Assembly (NCBI RefSeq): GCF_034298135.1
Contig: NZ_CP139575.1
Coordinates: 1,798,001-1,862,000 of the forward strand
Direction: 5' to 3'
DNA length: 64,000 bases
From: Lactobacillus acidophilus
GTDB taxonomy: Bacteria; Bacillota; Bacilli; Lactobacillales; Lactobacillaceae
Position 1 is the first letter of the stretch, and the number at the start of each line of letters is the position of its first letter. The notes under the pieces were generated by a model, which made no database searches, was not told the origin of the DNA, and saw nothing but the letters and a program-made list of their open reading frames with translations. This document shows positions 52,233-60,920 of this stretch, in pieces. The translations under genes and the position numbers were made by a program.

Positions 52233-53795
52233 ATGCTTTACAAATATTCAAATCATTTCAAATTTATCTTGATGATCATAACCGGAATTGTTGCCAGTTG
52301 TTCTACTATTGTGATGGCATATATGGTACAAACTTTAACTAATATTGCAACACAAAAGAAGTGGAATCAAGTAAGTATTTTTTTGGCTATCGTAATTGGT
52401 GGATTCTTGATTACTTTTATAGCTAGTTTGATTTTTAACAGATTGAAAACTGCCGCAATTCAGGAAACTAATACATATTTGAGAACGAATATCTTCAAGG
52501 GGATGCTTAGTACTGATAGGGATGAGAATTCCAATGCTCTTGGCTTTTTAACTAATGATTTTAAGTTGCTTGAAACTAATCGTTTTGATGCACAGATTGA
52601 AATTATTATGCAGGCTTGCACATTGGTGTTGGCCCTCGGTTATGCATTATTGGTCAATTGGCTAGTTACTATCTTGTTTTTAGTTGGTTCATTTGTTCCA
52701 ATGTTTATTTCTAATTTCTTCCAAAAATTAATTCAAAATGCCTCGGAAAATTGGACTAAAGCCAATGGTCAATACGTAAATCAAACTAAAAATTTTTTAG
52801 CCGGTAGCGAAACTTTGCGTTTATACAATGGACAGGAAAGCGCAGCTGAAAAGAATCAAGTAAAAGTGTTTAATCTTGAAACTGCTCTAAGAAAAATGAA
52901 TTTGTTGAATTTGGATACAAGCTCTTGGATTAGTTTAATTGGTAATCTGGTTACATTCTTAATTCCGTTTTTAACAGGTGTTTACATGGTGATTCATGAA
53001 ATGACCACGTTAGGTTCACTTTTTGCTATTGTTCAATTGGCTAATTCTTTTGTGAATCCAATTTTGACTATTTTGGATGACCGCAATGAATTATCAACTA
53101 CTAAAAAGATCGTTGAAAAAACGAATAAGTATTTAGCTTTGGCAAATAATGAAAAAGTTAACGACAATAAAGCAGTTTTTCAAGATCTTGTTTTAACTGA
53201 TGTTTCACTTAATAGAAAAGGCAAGCAGTTGATTCATAATTTTAATTTAACAATTAAAAACAAGACAAAACAGGCTATTATCGGACCATCTGGAACGGGT
53301 AAATCAACATTGTTGCAGTTCTTGATGAAAGGTAAATATGGTGAAGCCAAGGGAATTCTGTTGAATGGAAAAACAGAAAAAGCAGGCAATTTTGAAAATA
53401 TTTTTGCTTATGCCAGTCAAGCACCGGTAATTTTCGCTGATACTCTGTGGTTTAATCTAACGTTAGGTAAAAATATTCCCCAAGAAATAGTTGAGCAGGT
53501 TTGTTTTGAACTTGAACTTACTGATGTAATCAAAGAAAAGGGGTTTGATTATTCTTTAGGTGATAATGCTGATCAATTATCAGGTGGTCAATTGGCAAGA
53601 ATTGAGCTTGCTAGGGCGATTTTATCTAAGCGTCCAGTGCTTTTACTTGATGAAATTAATGCTTCTCTTGATAAAAAGACGTCAGATAAAATTCATCAGT
53701 ATTTGTTAAATTCTGCATTAACTTTTGTGGAAGTAATCCATCATTATGATGCAGATGAGTTAGAAAAATATAATGATGTGATTGACTTGAAGTAA
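52233..53795 (+). CDS. ABC transporter (exporter half-transporter, membrane + ATPase)
   Basis: 520 residues from the ATG at 52233 (GGGGAG 9 nt upstream). About six membrane helices (1-290), then an ABC domain: Walker A GPSGTGKST, signature LSGGQLARIELARA, Walker B LLLDEINASLD. LcnDR2/peptidase domain absent. Likely exports a peptide or drug, under the divergent Rgg. A short ABC domain with DEINAS instead of DEPT is typical of this Lactobacillales group. Confidence 0.9.
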   Translation: MLYKYSNHFKFILMIITGIVASCSTIVMAYMVQTLTNIATQKKWNQVSIFLAIVIGGFLITFIASLIFNRLKTAAIQETNTYLRTNIFKGMLSTDRDENSNALGFLTNDFKLLETNRFDAQIEIIMQACTLVLALGYALLVNWLVTILFLVGSFVPMFISNFFQKLIQNASENWTKANGQYVNQTKNFLAGSETLRLYNGQESAAEKNQVKVFNLETALRKMNLLNLDTSSWISLIGNLVTFLIPFLTGVYMVIHEMTTLGSLFAIVQLANSFVNPILTILDDRNELSTTKKIVEKTNKYLALANNEKVNDNKAVFQDLVLTDVSLNRKGKQLIHNFNLTIKNKTKQAIIGPSGTGKSTLLQFLMKGKYGEAKGILLNGKTEKAGNFENIFAYASQAPVIFADTLWFNLTLGKNIPQEIVEQVCFELELTDVIKEKGFDYSLGDNADQLSGGQLARIELARAILSKRPVLLLDEINASLDKKTSDKIHQYLLNSALTFVEVIHHYDADELEKYNDVIDLK

Positions 53796-53850
53796 TATAT
53801 TAAGTACGAAAAAAGAGATTGAAACTTTTTAATATATGGGGAGTAGTAGA

Positions 53851-54498
53851 ATGAAAAAATTTGTAGCTTTAATATTGGGTTGTATAACGATTTGCGGACT
53901 TTATGGATGCAGTAAAAATAGTAGCCAAATAATTAATAAAACTTTTTCTTTACCTGCATATAATCGAATAGAAATCGATAGTGCAAATGATGATATAAAA
54001 ATTATAAGCGGCAAACATTATCGTGTGCGTTATGTAGGTCAGAATAAGTTAAAACCAACTATAAAGGTAAAAAATGGAGTTTTGGTCATTGATTCACCAA
54101 AAAAATCAACAATTATTAATAGCAATATTTTTGGTAGCAAGAATATAAAGCAAACTCTCACGATCGAAATGCCAAAAAAAGAATTAAAGTATCTTTCCGT
54201 CGATACTTCTAATGGTGATGTATCAGTTGATTATCTGGAAGTTCAGAAGGGAACAATTGATACTTCAAACGGTAATGTTAATCTTAAAAATCTGATAACG
54301 AAAAAAGACTTCGAAATCGACACTTCAAACGGCACGGTAAAAGTTGGAAAGAGTAACGTCGAAGGATATGCTTTGTCCACTTCTAATGGCAGTATCGTCG
54401 TTAAAGGAGAGAATAAATCTGATGAATTTGAGAAGAATACAAGTGCTAAAAATGTGCTAAGTATCGATACCTCAAATGGTAATATTTACGTGAATTAA
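53851..54498 (+). CDS. DUF4097-like lipoprotein with DTSNG repeats
   Basis: 215 residues from the ATG at 53851 (GGGGAG upstream). Signal peptide with lipobox LYGC. The mature part has five copies of (D/S)TSNG spaced about 18-25 residues (DTSNGDVSV, DTSNGNVNL, DTSNGTVKV, STSNGSIVV, DTSNGNIYV), a right-handed beta-helix pattern seen in DUF4097 proteins. Surface-anchored, function unknown. The ABC gene is 55 nt upstream. Confidence 0.85.
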   Translation: MKKFVALILGCITICGLYGCSKNSSQIINKTFSLPAYNRIEIDSANDDIKIISGKHYRVRYVGQNKLKPTIKVKNGVLVIDSPKKSTIINSNIFGSKNIKQTLTIEMPKKELKYLSVDTSNGDVSVDYLEVQKGTIDTSNGNVNLKNLITKKDFEIDTSNGTVKVGKSNVEGYALSTSNGSIVVKGENKSDEFEKNTSAKNVLSIDTSNGNIYVN

Positions 54499-54593
54499 TT
54501 ATCTACTATTTATCTAGTTGATATACCGAATATGAAAAAAGAGGCCGTGTAGAATCGCATTAGCGACGACTATTTGAAAATTATTACAATTTA

Positions 54594-54674
54594 CTAAATA
54601 ACTGCCAGCTCTCCCCAGCTAAAGCAGTTATTTTTTTCGCTACTCATTAGATGCAACGCATCTGAAACAGACAC
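54594..54674 (-). pseudogene. Remnant of a holin-like type I toxin
   Basis: 26-codon frame with AAAGGAG 8 nt before GTG: MSVSDALHLM then SSEKNNCFSWGELAVI. The first ten residues and Shine-Dalgarno fit the TxpA/Hol_Tox type (MSVxxALxLM), but the usual transmembrane part is missing, as if deleted. A plus-strand terminator hairpin (AATAACTGC / GCAGTTATT, 54597-54632, then T-run) overlaps its 3' end, where the antisense antitoxin of such loci would end. Inference from memory of the family. Confidence 0.45.
54597..54637 (+). terminator. Plus-strand terminator
   Basis: AATAACTGC (54597-54605) / GCAGTTATT (54624-54632) with inner AGCT/AGCT pairing and a T-run. Ends either the lipoprotein transcript or an antisense RNA. 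Confidence 0.75.
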
Positions 54675-54756
54675 GACGGCGTCTCCTTTCTAACAGGATT
54701 GTAATAGAGTCAAATATACTTGATCAATATTTGCGTCTACAAGCGAACACGAAAAA

Positions 54757-54781
54757 ATAGCCTAGCATTTTGCTAGGCTAT
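54757..54781 (-). terminator. Terminator after the Na+/H+ antiporter
   Basis: ATAGCCTAGCA / TGCTAGGCTAT, 3-nt loop, minus-strand T-run. Confidence 0.88.
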
Positions 54782-54786
54782 CTATA

Positions 54787-55956
54787 TTACATAAATTCGG
54801 TATCTTGCTTACTTTTCTTAATGTAGTGATTCAAGATAAATGGCGAAGCAACAGTCGTTACAATGATTACCAAAATCAGACTTGAATAAATATCTTCAGG
54901 GAACAAGTTATGAGTGATCCCAATCTGCGCAACAATTAACGCAACTTCACCACGTGAAACCATTCCGGCACCGACAATATTACCTTCATTCTTAGTAAAG
55001 CCAAATACTTCGCTAGAATATTTTCCGGCCCAAAACTTAGATAAAACGGCTAAAACAGTCATAACTATGATGAACCAGATATCTTTAATGAAACTAGCAA
55101 AAGTCATTGAAAGTCCAATGTCAGCGAAGAAGACTGGAATAAAGATTGAATAACCGATTGCTGAAACTGAAGATTGTACTTCTTTGTGTTGCGGCGTTTG
55201 GCGAATTGCCAAACCACCAAAAAACGCCCCTACAACAGCGGATAAACCAACAAAGTCCGCTGCCCATGCCATCGTCAAGGCTAAAACCAATGAACCAATG
55301 ACAACGGAATAATCAACAGAAATTTTTTCAGATACTTTCATAAAGTATGGTGCTATAAATTTGAAAATTATCCAAACTACAACAAAGTAGACGATTTCAA
55401 TCAAAATGTTGAGGAAAAAGTTGTTTGTTAAACCACTTTTTCCACCTTCATGACTAAATGTAGTAAATAAACTTAAAACTACAACGGCCAAAATATCATC
55501 AACTACTGCAGCGCCTAAAATAGCTGTACCAGCACGTGTATGAAGCTGATTTGCTTCTTGCAGCACAACGACCGAAATTGAAACACTAGTTGCCGCAAAA
55601 ACAATACCAATAAAGAGTGCTTCAAGTGGTCGCATGCCAAAGAAATAACTGGCAAGACCCATGAATATCACTGGCAAAATAACACCAACACTGGCTACCG
55701 TAAAGCTTAATTTGAAGTATTTCTTTAACAAGTCCAAGTCACTTTCAAGACCGGCCAAGAACATTAATAAAATGACCCCAAATTCAGAAAAAAGACTAAT
55801 TATTTCATTCGGATGAATCCAATTTAAAATAGCTGGTCCTAATAAAATTCCTGAAAGTAATTGTCCAATAACTGCAGGCATATTGAAGCGAGCAAATAAT
55901 TGCCCGAGCAATACGGTAGTTAACAGGATTAAAATTAATTCTCCTAAGAAATGCAT
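54787..55956 (-). CDS. CPA2-family Na+(K+)/H+ antiporter
   Basis: 389 residues, 12-13 helices. Motifs: MPAVIGQLLSGILLGPAIL, FLAGLESDLDLLKKYF, ILGAAVVDDILAVVVLSLF (the ND/DD ion site) and GMVSRGEVALIVAQIG. No C-terminal RCK domain, so NapA-type rather than KefB. GGGGGA precedes the ATG. Downstream of, but separated by a terminator from, the metal ATPase. Confidence 0.92.
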   Translation of the reverse strand: MHFLGELILILLTTVLLGQLFARFNMPAVIGQLLSGILLGPAILNWIHPNEIISLFSEFGVILLMFLAGLESDLDLLKKYFKLSFTVASVGVILPVIFMGLASYFFGMRPLEALFIGIVFAATSVSISVVVLQEANQLHTRAGTAILGAAVVDDILAVVVLSLFTTFSHEGGKSGLTNNFFLNILIEIVYFVVVWIIFKFIAPYFMKVSEKISVDYSVVIGSLVLALTMAWAADFVGLSAVVGAFFGGLAIRQTPQHKEVQSSVSAIGYSIFIPVFFADIGLSMTFASFIKDIWFIIVMTVLAVLSKFWAGKYSSEVFGFTKNEGNIVGAGMVSRGEVALIVAQIGITHNLFPEDIYSSLILVIIVTTVASPFILNHYIKKSKQDTEFM

Positions 55957-55977
55957 AAATCCCCCTTAAAAAACAAA

Positions 55978-56026
55978 AAACTTTCAAGCGCTTCTTGACC
56001 CAAAGAAGCAAATCTTGAAAGTTTTT
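55978..56026. terminator. Terminator between metal ATPase and antiporter
   Basis: AAACTTTCAAG (55978-55988) / CTTGAAAGTTT (56014-56024) with inner CTTCTT / AAGAAG. T-runs on both strands. Confidence 0.8.
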
Positions 56027-56102
56027 ATTTTGATAAAAACCCAACCACTAAATAAATATTCAGTTGAGTTTAATTTTAATTGTTTTTTAAAGTTGATGCA
56101 AA

Positions 56103-57959
56103 TTACTCTTCAAGTCCAAATTGCTTTTTACTTGGCTTAGTCTTAGCAAGAAGTCCCAAACTAATAGTAATCATATCAACAACTTCTTGTAAGATAGCTC
56201 CCCAGAAAGCAGGAATGACACCAGTAAAGGCAATTAGTTCGATAATTATAACAACGCCAATGGCAGTTAAAACATCGATATTTGCAACTTTCATTGTGTG
56301 CTTTGCAATAGCTACCGCATTATTAACCTTAGACAAATCGTTAACCATAATAACGGCATCAGCACTCTCACTGGCAGCCGTTGCACCTTTAGCACCCATT
56401 GCGATACCCACATCAGCAGCAGTTAAACTAGGCGCATCATTAACACCATCACCGGTCATTACGACAGGACGTAAATCTTTAGGAACTTCCTTAATTGCTT
56501 TAATCTTCTCTGATGGTAAAAGGTCGGCACGAATGTCAGTAATACCAGCTTCTTTACCAACTTTTTCGGCAACTTGCTTATGGTCACCGGTAAGCATCAT
56601 AATGTCTTCAGCACCTTGCTTGCGAAGTTTAGCAATTGTAGCAGGAGTTTCTGGACGCATTTTATCCATTAAAGTGATGTAACCAGCAAATTTATCATTA
56701 ATTGATACAAATACTGCAGTAGAGCTGACGTTAATCTTTTCATGATCAGGCGCAACGAATTTTAGTTTACCCACTTTAACGTGCTTCCCGTTAACATCAC
56801 CCTCAACACCTTGAGCAGTAGTTTCGGTTAAATTAGTTACGGGTTTAATTAAATCTTTATTAGTTGCTTTAACAAGTGAACTAGCAATAACGTGACTTGA
56901 TTGTTGTTCGACACTGGCAGCTAATCCTTGTAATTCATTTTTAGAAATAGAATTATCAGCTGGTACGATTTGATCAACTACCAACTGGTTTTCAGTTAAA
57001 GTACCAGTCTTATCAAAGGCAAATGTCTTAGCACGAGACAATTTCTCAAGAGTTGGACCGGACTTTACAATAATATGGTGAGCTGACATTGAGCTCATAC
57101 CACTGACTAAAGCAACAGGTGCAGCGATCAAAAGTGGACAAGGGGAAGCAACAACCATAACTTCCGCAAATCTTGTTGCATCGCCTGATACGGCCCAAGC
57201 CACACCACCAATAATCAAAGAAATAATAGTGAATGGAACAGCATAACGGTCAGCCATTTTAACGAACTTAGCTGGTTGAGCTTGAGAAGATTTAACCAAG
57301 GCAACGATAGACTGATATTCTGAGTCTTTGGCTTCTTTAGTTACTTTCATCTCTACAGCTGCATCACCGTTAACTGAGCCAGACATTAGATTGTCTCCTG
57401 GCTTTTTAGATACCGGAACGGATTCACCAGTAAGTGATGATTGGTCAAAGCTTGACATTCCTTTAACAATTTCACCATCAACGGGAACTTGTTGTCCCGG
57501 CTTTATTAAAACGATATCACCGATCTTTAAATCATTAACGTTAACTTCAGTGATCTTACCGTTAACTAATTTATTAGCAATACGAGGAGTATTGTTTAAT
57601 AAAGAGCGAAGTTCCTTGCTAGCTTGACCTGTAGCGTAGTCTTCAAGTGTTTCACCACCAGTAGACATTACCAAAATCATCCATTCAGCCCAGTAATTGT
57701 TAATCAAAATAGTAGAAACAATTGCAATAACTGCAAGGATATCAACACCGTAACGACCAGATTTCCAATCTTCAAATATTTCCATAAGTAAGATAACAGA
57801 AATCCAGATACCGAGGATGTCAATAATAATTGCTTGAGGATTCATATGTAAGCCTAAGATTGGTGTGGTAAACAAAGTTGGAGCATGTATGCCAAATTCC
57901 AAAATTAAACTTATTACCCCGGCAATTAAAACGACAATAAATTTCCATTGACGCTTCAT
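56103..57959 (-). CDS. Heavy-metal P1B-type ATPase with SPC motif
   Basis: 618 residues. TGES, SPC in VVASPCPLLIAAPVAL, DKTGT, GDGVNDAPSL. SPC in place of CPC is the mark of P1B-4 pumps (Co2+, Fe2+), but the TM8 HEGS/T motif of that group is not seen (AILQEVVDM instead). The nucleotide-domain HP dipeptide reads SSHVIA, His kept but Pro replaced by Val. No N-terminal HMA domain. Metal not decided; likely divalent. GGAGGC precedes the ATG. Confidence 0.9.
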   Translation of the reverse strand: MKRQWKFIVVLIAGVISLILEFGIHAPTLFTTPILGLHMNPQAIIIDILGIWISVILLMEIFEDWKSGRYGVDILAVIAIVSTILINNYWAEWMILVMSTGGETLEDYATGQASKELRSLLNNTPRIANKLVNGKITEVNVNDLKIGDIVLIKPGQQVPVDGEIVKGMSSFDQSSLTGESVPVSKKPGDNLMSGSVNGDAAVEMKVTKEAKDSEYQSIVALVKSSQAQPAKFVKMADRYAVPFTIISLIIGGVAWAVSGDATRFAEVMVVASPCPLLIAAPVALVSGMSSMSAHHIIVKSGPTLEKLSRAKTFAFDKTGTLTENQLVVDQIVPADNSISKNELQGLAASVEQQSSHVIASSLVKATNKDLIKPVTNLTETTAQGVEGDVNGKHVKVGKLKFVAPDHEKINVSSTAVFVSINDKFAGYITLMDKMRPETPATIAKLRKQGAEDIMMLTGDHKQVAEKVGKEAGITDIRADLLPSEKIKAIKEVPKDLRPVVMTGDGVNDAPSLTAADVGIAMGAKGATAASESADAVIMVNDLSKVNNAVAIAKHTMKVANIDVLTAIGVVIIIELIAFTGVIPAFWGAILQEVVDMITISLGLLAKTKPSKKQFGLEE

Positions 57960-58079
57960 AATTTAGCCTCCAAAAGCATATATATTTACTCTACTTCACC
58001 CATTCTACCATTCTTCTATTAACAAGCCAGTGCTCATGCTTTGGACAAAATAAAAAAAGCAGTTGATCAGGTTAGATAA

Positions 58080-58556
58080 CTACTTTGAAATTTTCTCTTT
58101 AGATTCATAATGTTGATCATAAGTATGGACAACGTAGTTAAAAGCCTTTATCCATTCTCGACGTGTAAGAAGTCCTTGAAAAACACCGCGATCATCAACG
58201 ATCGGCAAAAATGCATTGTCGATCAGTAGATGTAGTTGGGTTTCAAGTGTTGTTTGAACAAAATTTATTTTATCAAACTTGGTTTGCATGACATCTTTAA
58301 CTTTAAGATCATATAAAGCTTTTATTGAAATATCATCAGTTGTAAGCATTTTGTCAGTAATCATTGATAAACTCAATAATCCAACAACTTTTTTATCTTT
58401 ATCTAAAACTGGAATTTTAGAATATTTAACTTTGGTAAGGATTAAAAAGGCGTGATAAAGTGGATTATCATCTTGAACAAATGCGATACGACTGGCAGGT
58501 ATGACGAATGAACCAGATTTTTCTTCAATTAAATGTTGAATTGATGGTGAAAACAT
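58080..58556 (-). CDS. CBS-domain protein (CbpB/YkuL-like)
   Basis: 158 residues, two CBS motifs: FVQDDNPLYHAFLILTKVKYSKIPVLDKD...VVGLLSL and INFVQTTLETQLHLLIDNAFLPIVDD...FQGLLTR. Resembles CbpB, which binds c-di-AMP in other Firmicutes and controls (p)ppGpp synthesis (family knowledge). GAGGTAG precedes the ATG. Confidence 0.88.
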   Translation of the reverse strand: MFSPSIQHLIEEKSGSFVIPASRIAFVQDDNPLYHAFLILTKVKYSKIPVLDKDKKVVGLLSLSMITDKMLTTDDISIKALYDLKVKDVMQTKFDKINFVQTTLETQLHLLIDNAFLPIVDDRGVFQGLLTRREWIKAFNYVVHTYDQHYESKEKISK

Positions 58557-58589
58557 AATAACTACCTCTTTTCTTACTAAAATTATACT

Positions 58590-58711
58590 TGAAAAAAGGA
58601 AAAGGCCCGCAAATTTTTGCGGACCTTATTAGTTTCATCTACTTTGGAGGAGTAAGAATGAATGAAATAAAAAAGTGGGAGTATGTAGCAAGTTTCTACC
58701 GCCTTGCTACG
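58590..58711 (-). ncRNA. Candidate small RNA 1 (anti-Shine-Dalgarno type)
   Basis: Minus strand: -35 TTTACT (58743-58738), 17 nt, -10 TATATA (58720-58715). A 5' hairpin GTAGCAAG / CTTGCTAC (58710-58685) is followed by a single-stranded ACTCCTCCAA stretch (58653-58644). The terminator GGTCCGCAAA / TTTGCGGGCC then ends in TTTTCC. The stem pairs fully only on the minus strand (G-U there, C-A on plus), which sets the direction. No protein motif. Homologous to the next unit. Confidence 0.45.
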
Positions 58712-58809
58712 ATTTATATAATACATAGCAAATGTGAAGTAAAAATGTTTAATTTATTATGAAAAGGTAAAGATTTACTTGAGAAGTAATTAAGATGAAA
58801 AAATGCCAT

Positions 58810-58972
58810 AAGAAAAGCTCACGCAACACACGTGAGCCGAAAGGGATAGATATGAAATTGACTAATTGGAGTAAGTCAATTCTTTTTATTTTCATTATTT
58901 ACTTGGAGGAGTATGAATGAAAAACAAAAAAGTTGAGTTGTAGTGGTAAGAATCGTTTTCTTACTTACTACA
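58810..58972 (-). ncRNA. Candidate small RNA 2 (anti-Shine-Dalgarno type)
   Basis: Minus strand: possible -10 TATACT (58984-58979). A 5' hairpin GTAG..GTAAGAA / TTCTTAC..CTAC (58971-58940) is followed by ACTCCTCCAA (58912-58903). A second hairpin AATTGACT / AGTCAATT shows ACTCCAA in its loop. The terminator GCTCACG / CGTGAGC (58817-58837) ends in TTTTCTT. About 80 percent identical to unit 1 over ~45 nt around the CTCCTCC motif (by eye). The rest of the 58557-59155 gap holds nothing else recognised except the promoter region of the next gene. Confidence 0.45.
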
Positions 58973-59155
58973 TTATGTAGTATAACCTTAAATTGTGAAA
59001 AAAGTGTGACGAAATGCATTTAATTTATAAAAAATATGTATTTTTTATAAATTAAATGCATATTTTTGAAATATAGGGACAATGTCGGAAATTTTTTTGT
59101 TCATTGGTTATAATTGTAAGCATGACCCAAACGGATAATAGAGAGGGGCATCTTT

Positions 59156-60292
59156 TTGAAGAAAATAGTCCAGACTATATTACATTTGGTTTTAATACTA
59201 CTAATTTTAGCTGGAATAGGGGCAGGTGGTTATTACGGCTATCAATGGTGGCAAAAAGAGCAAATGTTAAAAGAACGTCCTAAAGTTATAACGACTAAGG
59301 ATGGAACTAGCATTAGTCCAGCTTGGCATAATTGGAATAATTATCAAAAAACATTAAGGCAAAATTATTCCTTTATTAATAAAGTGTCAAATTATGTACC
59401 ACCTATGACATGGGATGGAAAAGATGTAGTTATCCCTGGTCTTATTTCTACTAAAAGTTACGATTTTGTGACTAAAAAGTACGATACTACAGCTGCTATG
59501 ACGCCACAAGGAATAGCGGTAGTAAGTAAGTATATTTTGCTCACAGCTTATGATGGCAATCATACACACGCATCTGTCATTTATGTTTTGGATAAAAAGT
59601 CTGGTAAATATATTAAGACAATTCAGGTTTCTGGAAGACCACATTTAGGTGGAATCGCATATGATCCAGTAGCTAAAAATATTTGGGTTACCAGTAAAAT
59701 GGGAAAATCGTCTGCTTTAGCTTCATTTTCATTAAAAGAAATGAAAGCTTATAAAGCCGGCAGTCAGATGCCGATAAAATATAATCACCAGATTGCTATC
59801 CCCGCTGTAGAAAAGGCTTCAACAGTTACGTATTATGATGGACAATTATTTGTAGGCTTTTTTAACATGTATGGTCGCGGAAAAGTTGCTGCATATACAA
59901 TTGCTAGAAGTGGAAAAAATAAGGGGTCTATTACCAATAACGAAATTAAGTCTGTTACAGGTACACTTCAGTGGTCAGATCCGACAGGAGAAACAACGAT
60001 GGACAAGCAGATTCAAGGAATTGCCATATATCAGGATAAAATATTCTTAAGTCAATCCTATGGTAGTAAAAATTCTAAATTGTATGTTTTTCCAACGACC
60101 GCTTTAAATAATCTTGATGAAAAAAATGCGGAGTTGATTATAGAGTTACCACCATATTTAGAGCAAATCACTGCTTATAAGGGACAATTACTTTGTGTTT
60201 TTGAATCAGGCTCTAAAATATATGCTCGCCCTGACATTATGGTAATGGATCGAATTCTGTCGTTAAATATCAATGCTTTATTTGGTAGTTAG
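59156..60292 (+). CDS. Secreted/anchored protein, YncE-like beta-propeller pattern
   Basis: 378 residues. An N-terminal hydrophobic segment (8-30, VLILLILAGIGAGGYYGYQ) serves as signal anchor. The rest is strand-rich with propeller-blade phrases: TPQGIAVVSKYILLTAYDG, GRPHLGGIAYDPVAKNIWVTS, KQIQGIAIYQDKIFLSQSYG. Start TTG with GAGAGGGG upstream. Not assigned to a function. Located upstream of the dlt operon, so a cell-envelope role is plausible. Confidence 0.75.
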   Translation: MKKIVQTILHLVLILLILAGIGAGGYYGYQWWQKEQMLKERPKVITTKDGTSISPAWHNWNNYQKTLRQNYSFINKVSNYVPPMTWDGKDVVIPGLISTKSYDFVTKKYDTTAAMTPQGIAVVSKYILLTAYDGNHTHASVIYVLDKKSGKYIKTIQVSGRPHLGGIAYDPVAKNIWVTSKMGKSSALASFSLKEMKAYKAGSQMPIKYNHQIAIPAVEKASTVTYYDGQLFVGFFNMYGRGKVAAYTIARSGKNKGSITNNEIKSVTGTLQWSDPTGETTMDKQIQGIAIYQDKIFLSQSYGSKNSKLYVFPTTALNNLDEKNAELIIELPPYLEQITAYKGQLLCVFESGSKIYARPDIMVMDRILSLNINALFGS

Positions 60293-60311
60293 AAAAGGAA
60301 AGACATACATT

Positions 60312-60608
60312 ATGAATATTAATTATCGAAAACGAGAAATCTTTCTTTTACGCTTTTCGGGTTGGTTTTGTTTATTACCCGCTACAGTTTATTTGTATTT
60401 CTATCAAATGACTAATTCTCTCTTCTGTCTAGGGGAGTTAGTTATTATCGTACTTTTTGCTGTATATTTATTGACTACTGCAAAAAGTAAACGATGGCTT
60501 AATCCGCAAAATGTGATGAAACTAACAATTTTTGCTTTAATTTTTGTGGCAATTATCATTTTTATCCCATTATATTTTGCATACCGGGATTGTAAGAAAA
60601 TACAGTAA
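60312..60608 (+). CDS. Small membrane protein (98 aa), unknown
   Basis: Starts MNINYRKREIFLLRF at the ATG 60312 (AAAAGGAAAG upstream). Three hydrophobic segments (about 13-32, 40-60, 72-92) and a basic C-terminus. Not recognised. 19 nt after the preceding gene. Confidence 0.7.
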   Translation: MNINYRKREIFLLRFSGWFCLLPATVYLYFYQMTNSLFCLGELVIIVLFAVYLLTTAKSKRWLNPQNVMKLTIFALIFVAIIIFIPLYFAYRDCKKIQ

Positions 60609-60752
60609 AGAAAGCGCTTTTTATCATTTTATATTAAAAGCTATGATTTAAGAAAAAGTTTAAATTTGTTAAAATGTATATCGATAGTGCGCTTAGTGTT
60701 GCTATTTGTAGTAATATAAGGCACAGTAAAAAGATTGCTTGAAGGAGAAAAA

Positions 60753-60905
60753 ATGGAAAATAAAACAAAAGTAGACTCTCGAGGCAAACGAATTGGTATG
60801 TTTGTCTTAAAGACACTTGTTTATTTTGGCATCCTGATGGCTCTTATCTATTTGTATGAATACAGTGGACTCACTTCAGTGCACTTTATTTACAACGAAT
60901 TTTAG
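60753..60905 (+). CDS. dltX: DltX, small teichoic-acid D-alanylation protein
   Basis: 50 residues: MENKTKVDSRGKRIGMFVLK, then one membrane helix TLVYFGILMALIYLYEY, then the conserved C-terminus HFIYNEF. This is the DltX pattern (single helix, FIYNEF end). GAAGGAGA is 6 nt before the ATG and dltA follows after 15 nt. DltX works with DltB/DltD in passing D-Ala to lipoteichoic acid. Too short for most gene callers. Confidence 0.93.
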   Translation: MENKTKVDSRGKRIGMFVLKTLVYFGILMALIYLYEYSGLTSVHFIYNEF

Positions 60906-60920
60906 GGTAGGTGTTGTCAT

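Noticed and set aside
56080..56682. 200-aa plus-strand frame over the metal ATPase
   Set aside because: Antisense shadow of a gene with clear motifs; low-complexity Ser/Ala/Ile composition.
58659..58770. Short plus-strand frame MNEIKKWEYVASF... with GGAGGAGT in front
   Set aside because: The sister unit stops after eight codons, so peptide conservation is absent; minus-strand RNA explains the shared sequence better. Not excluded.
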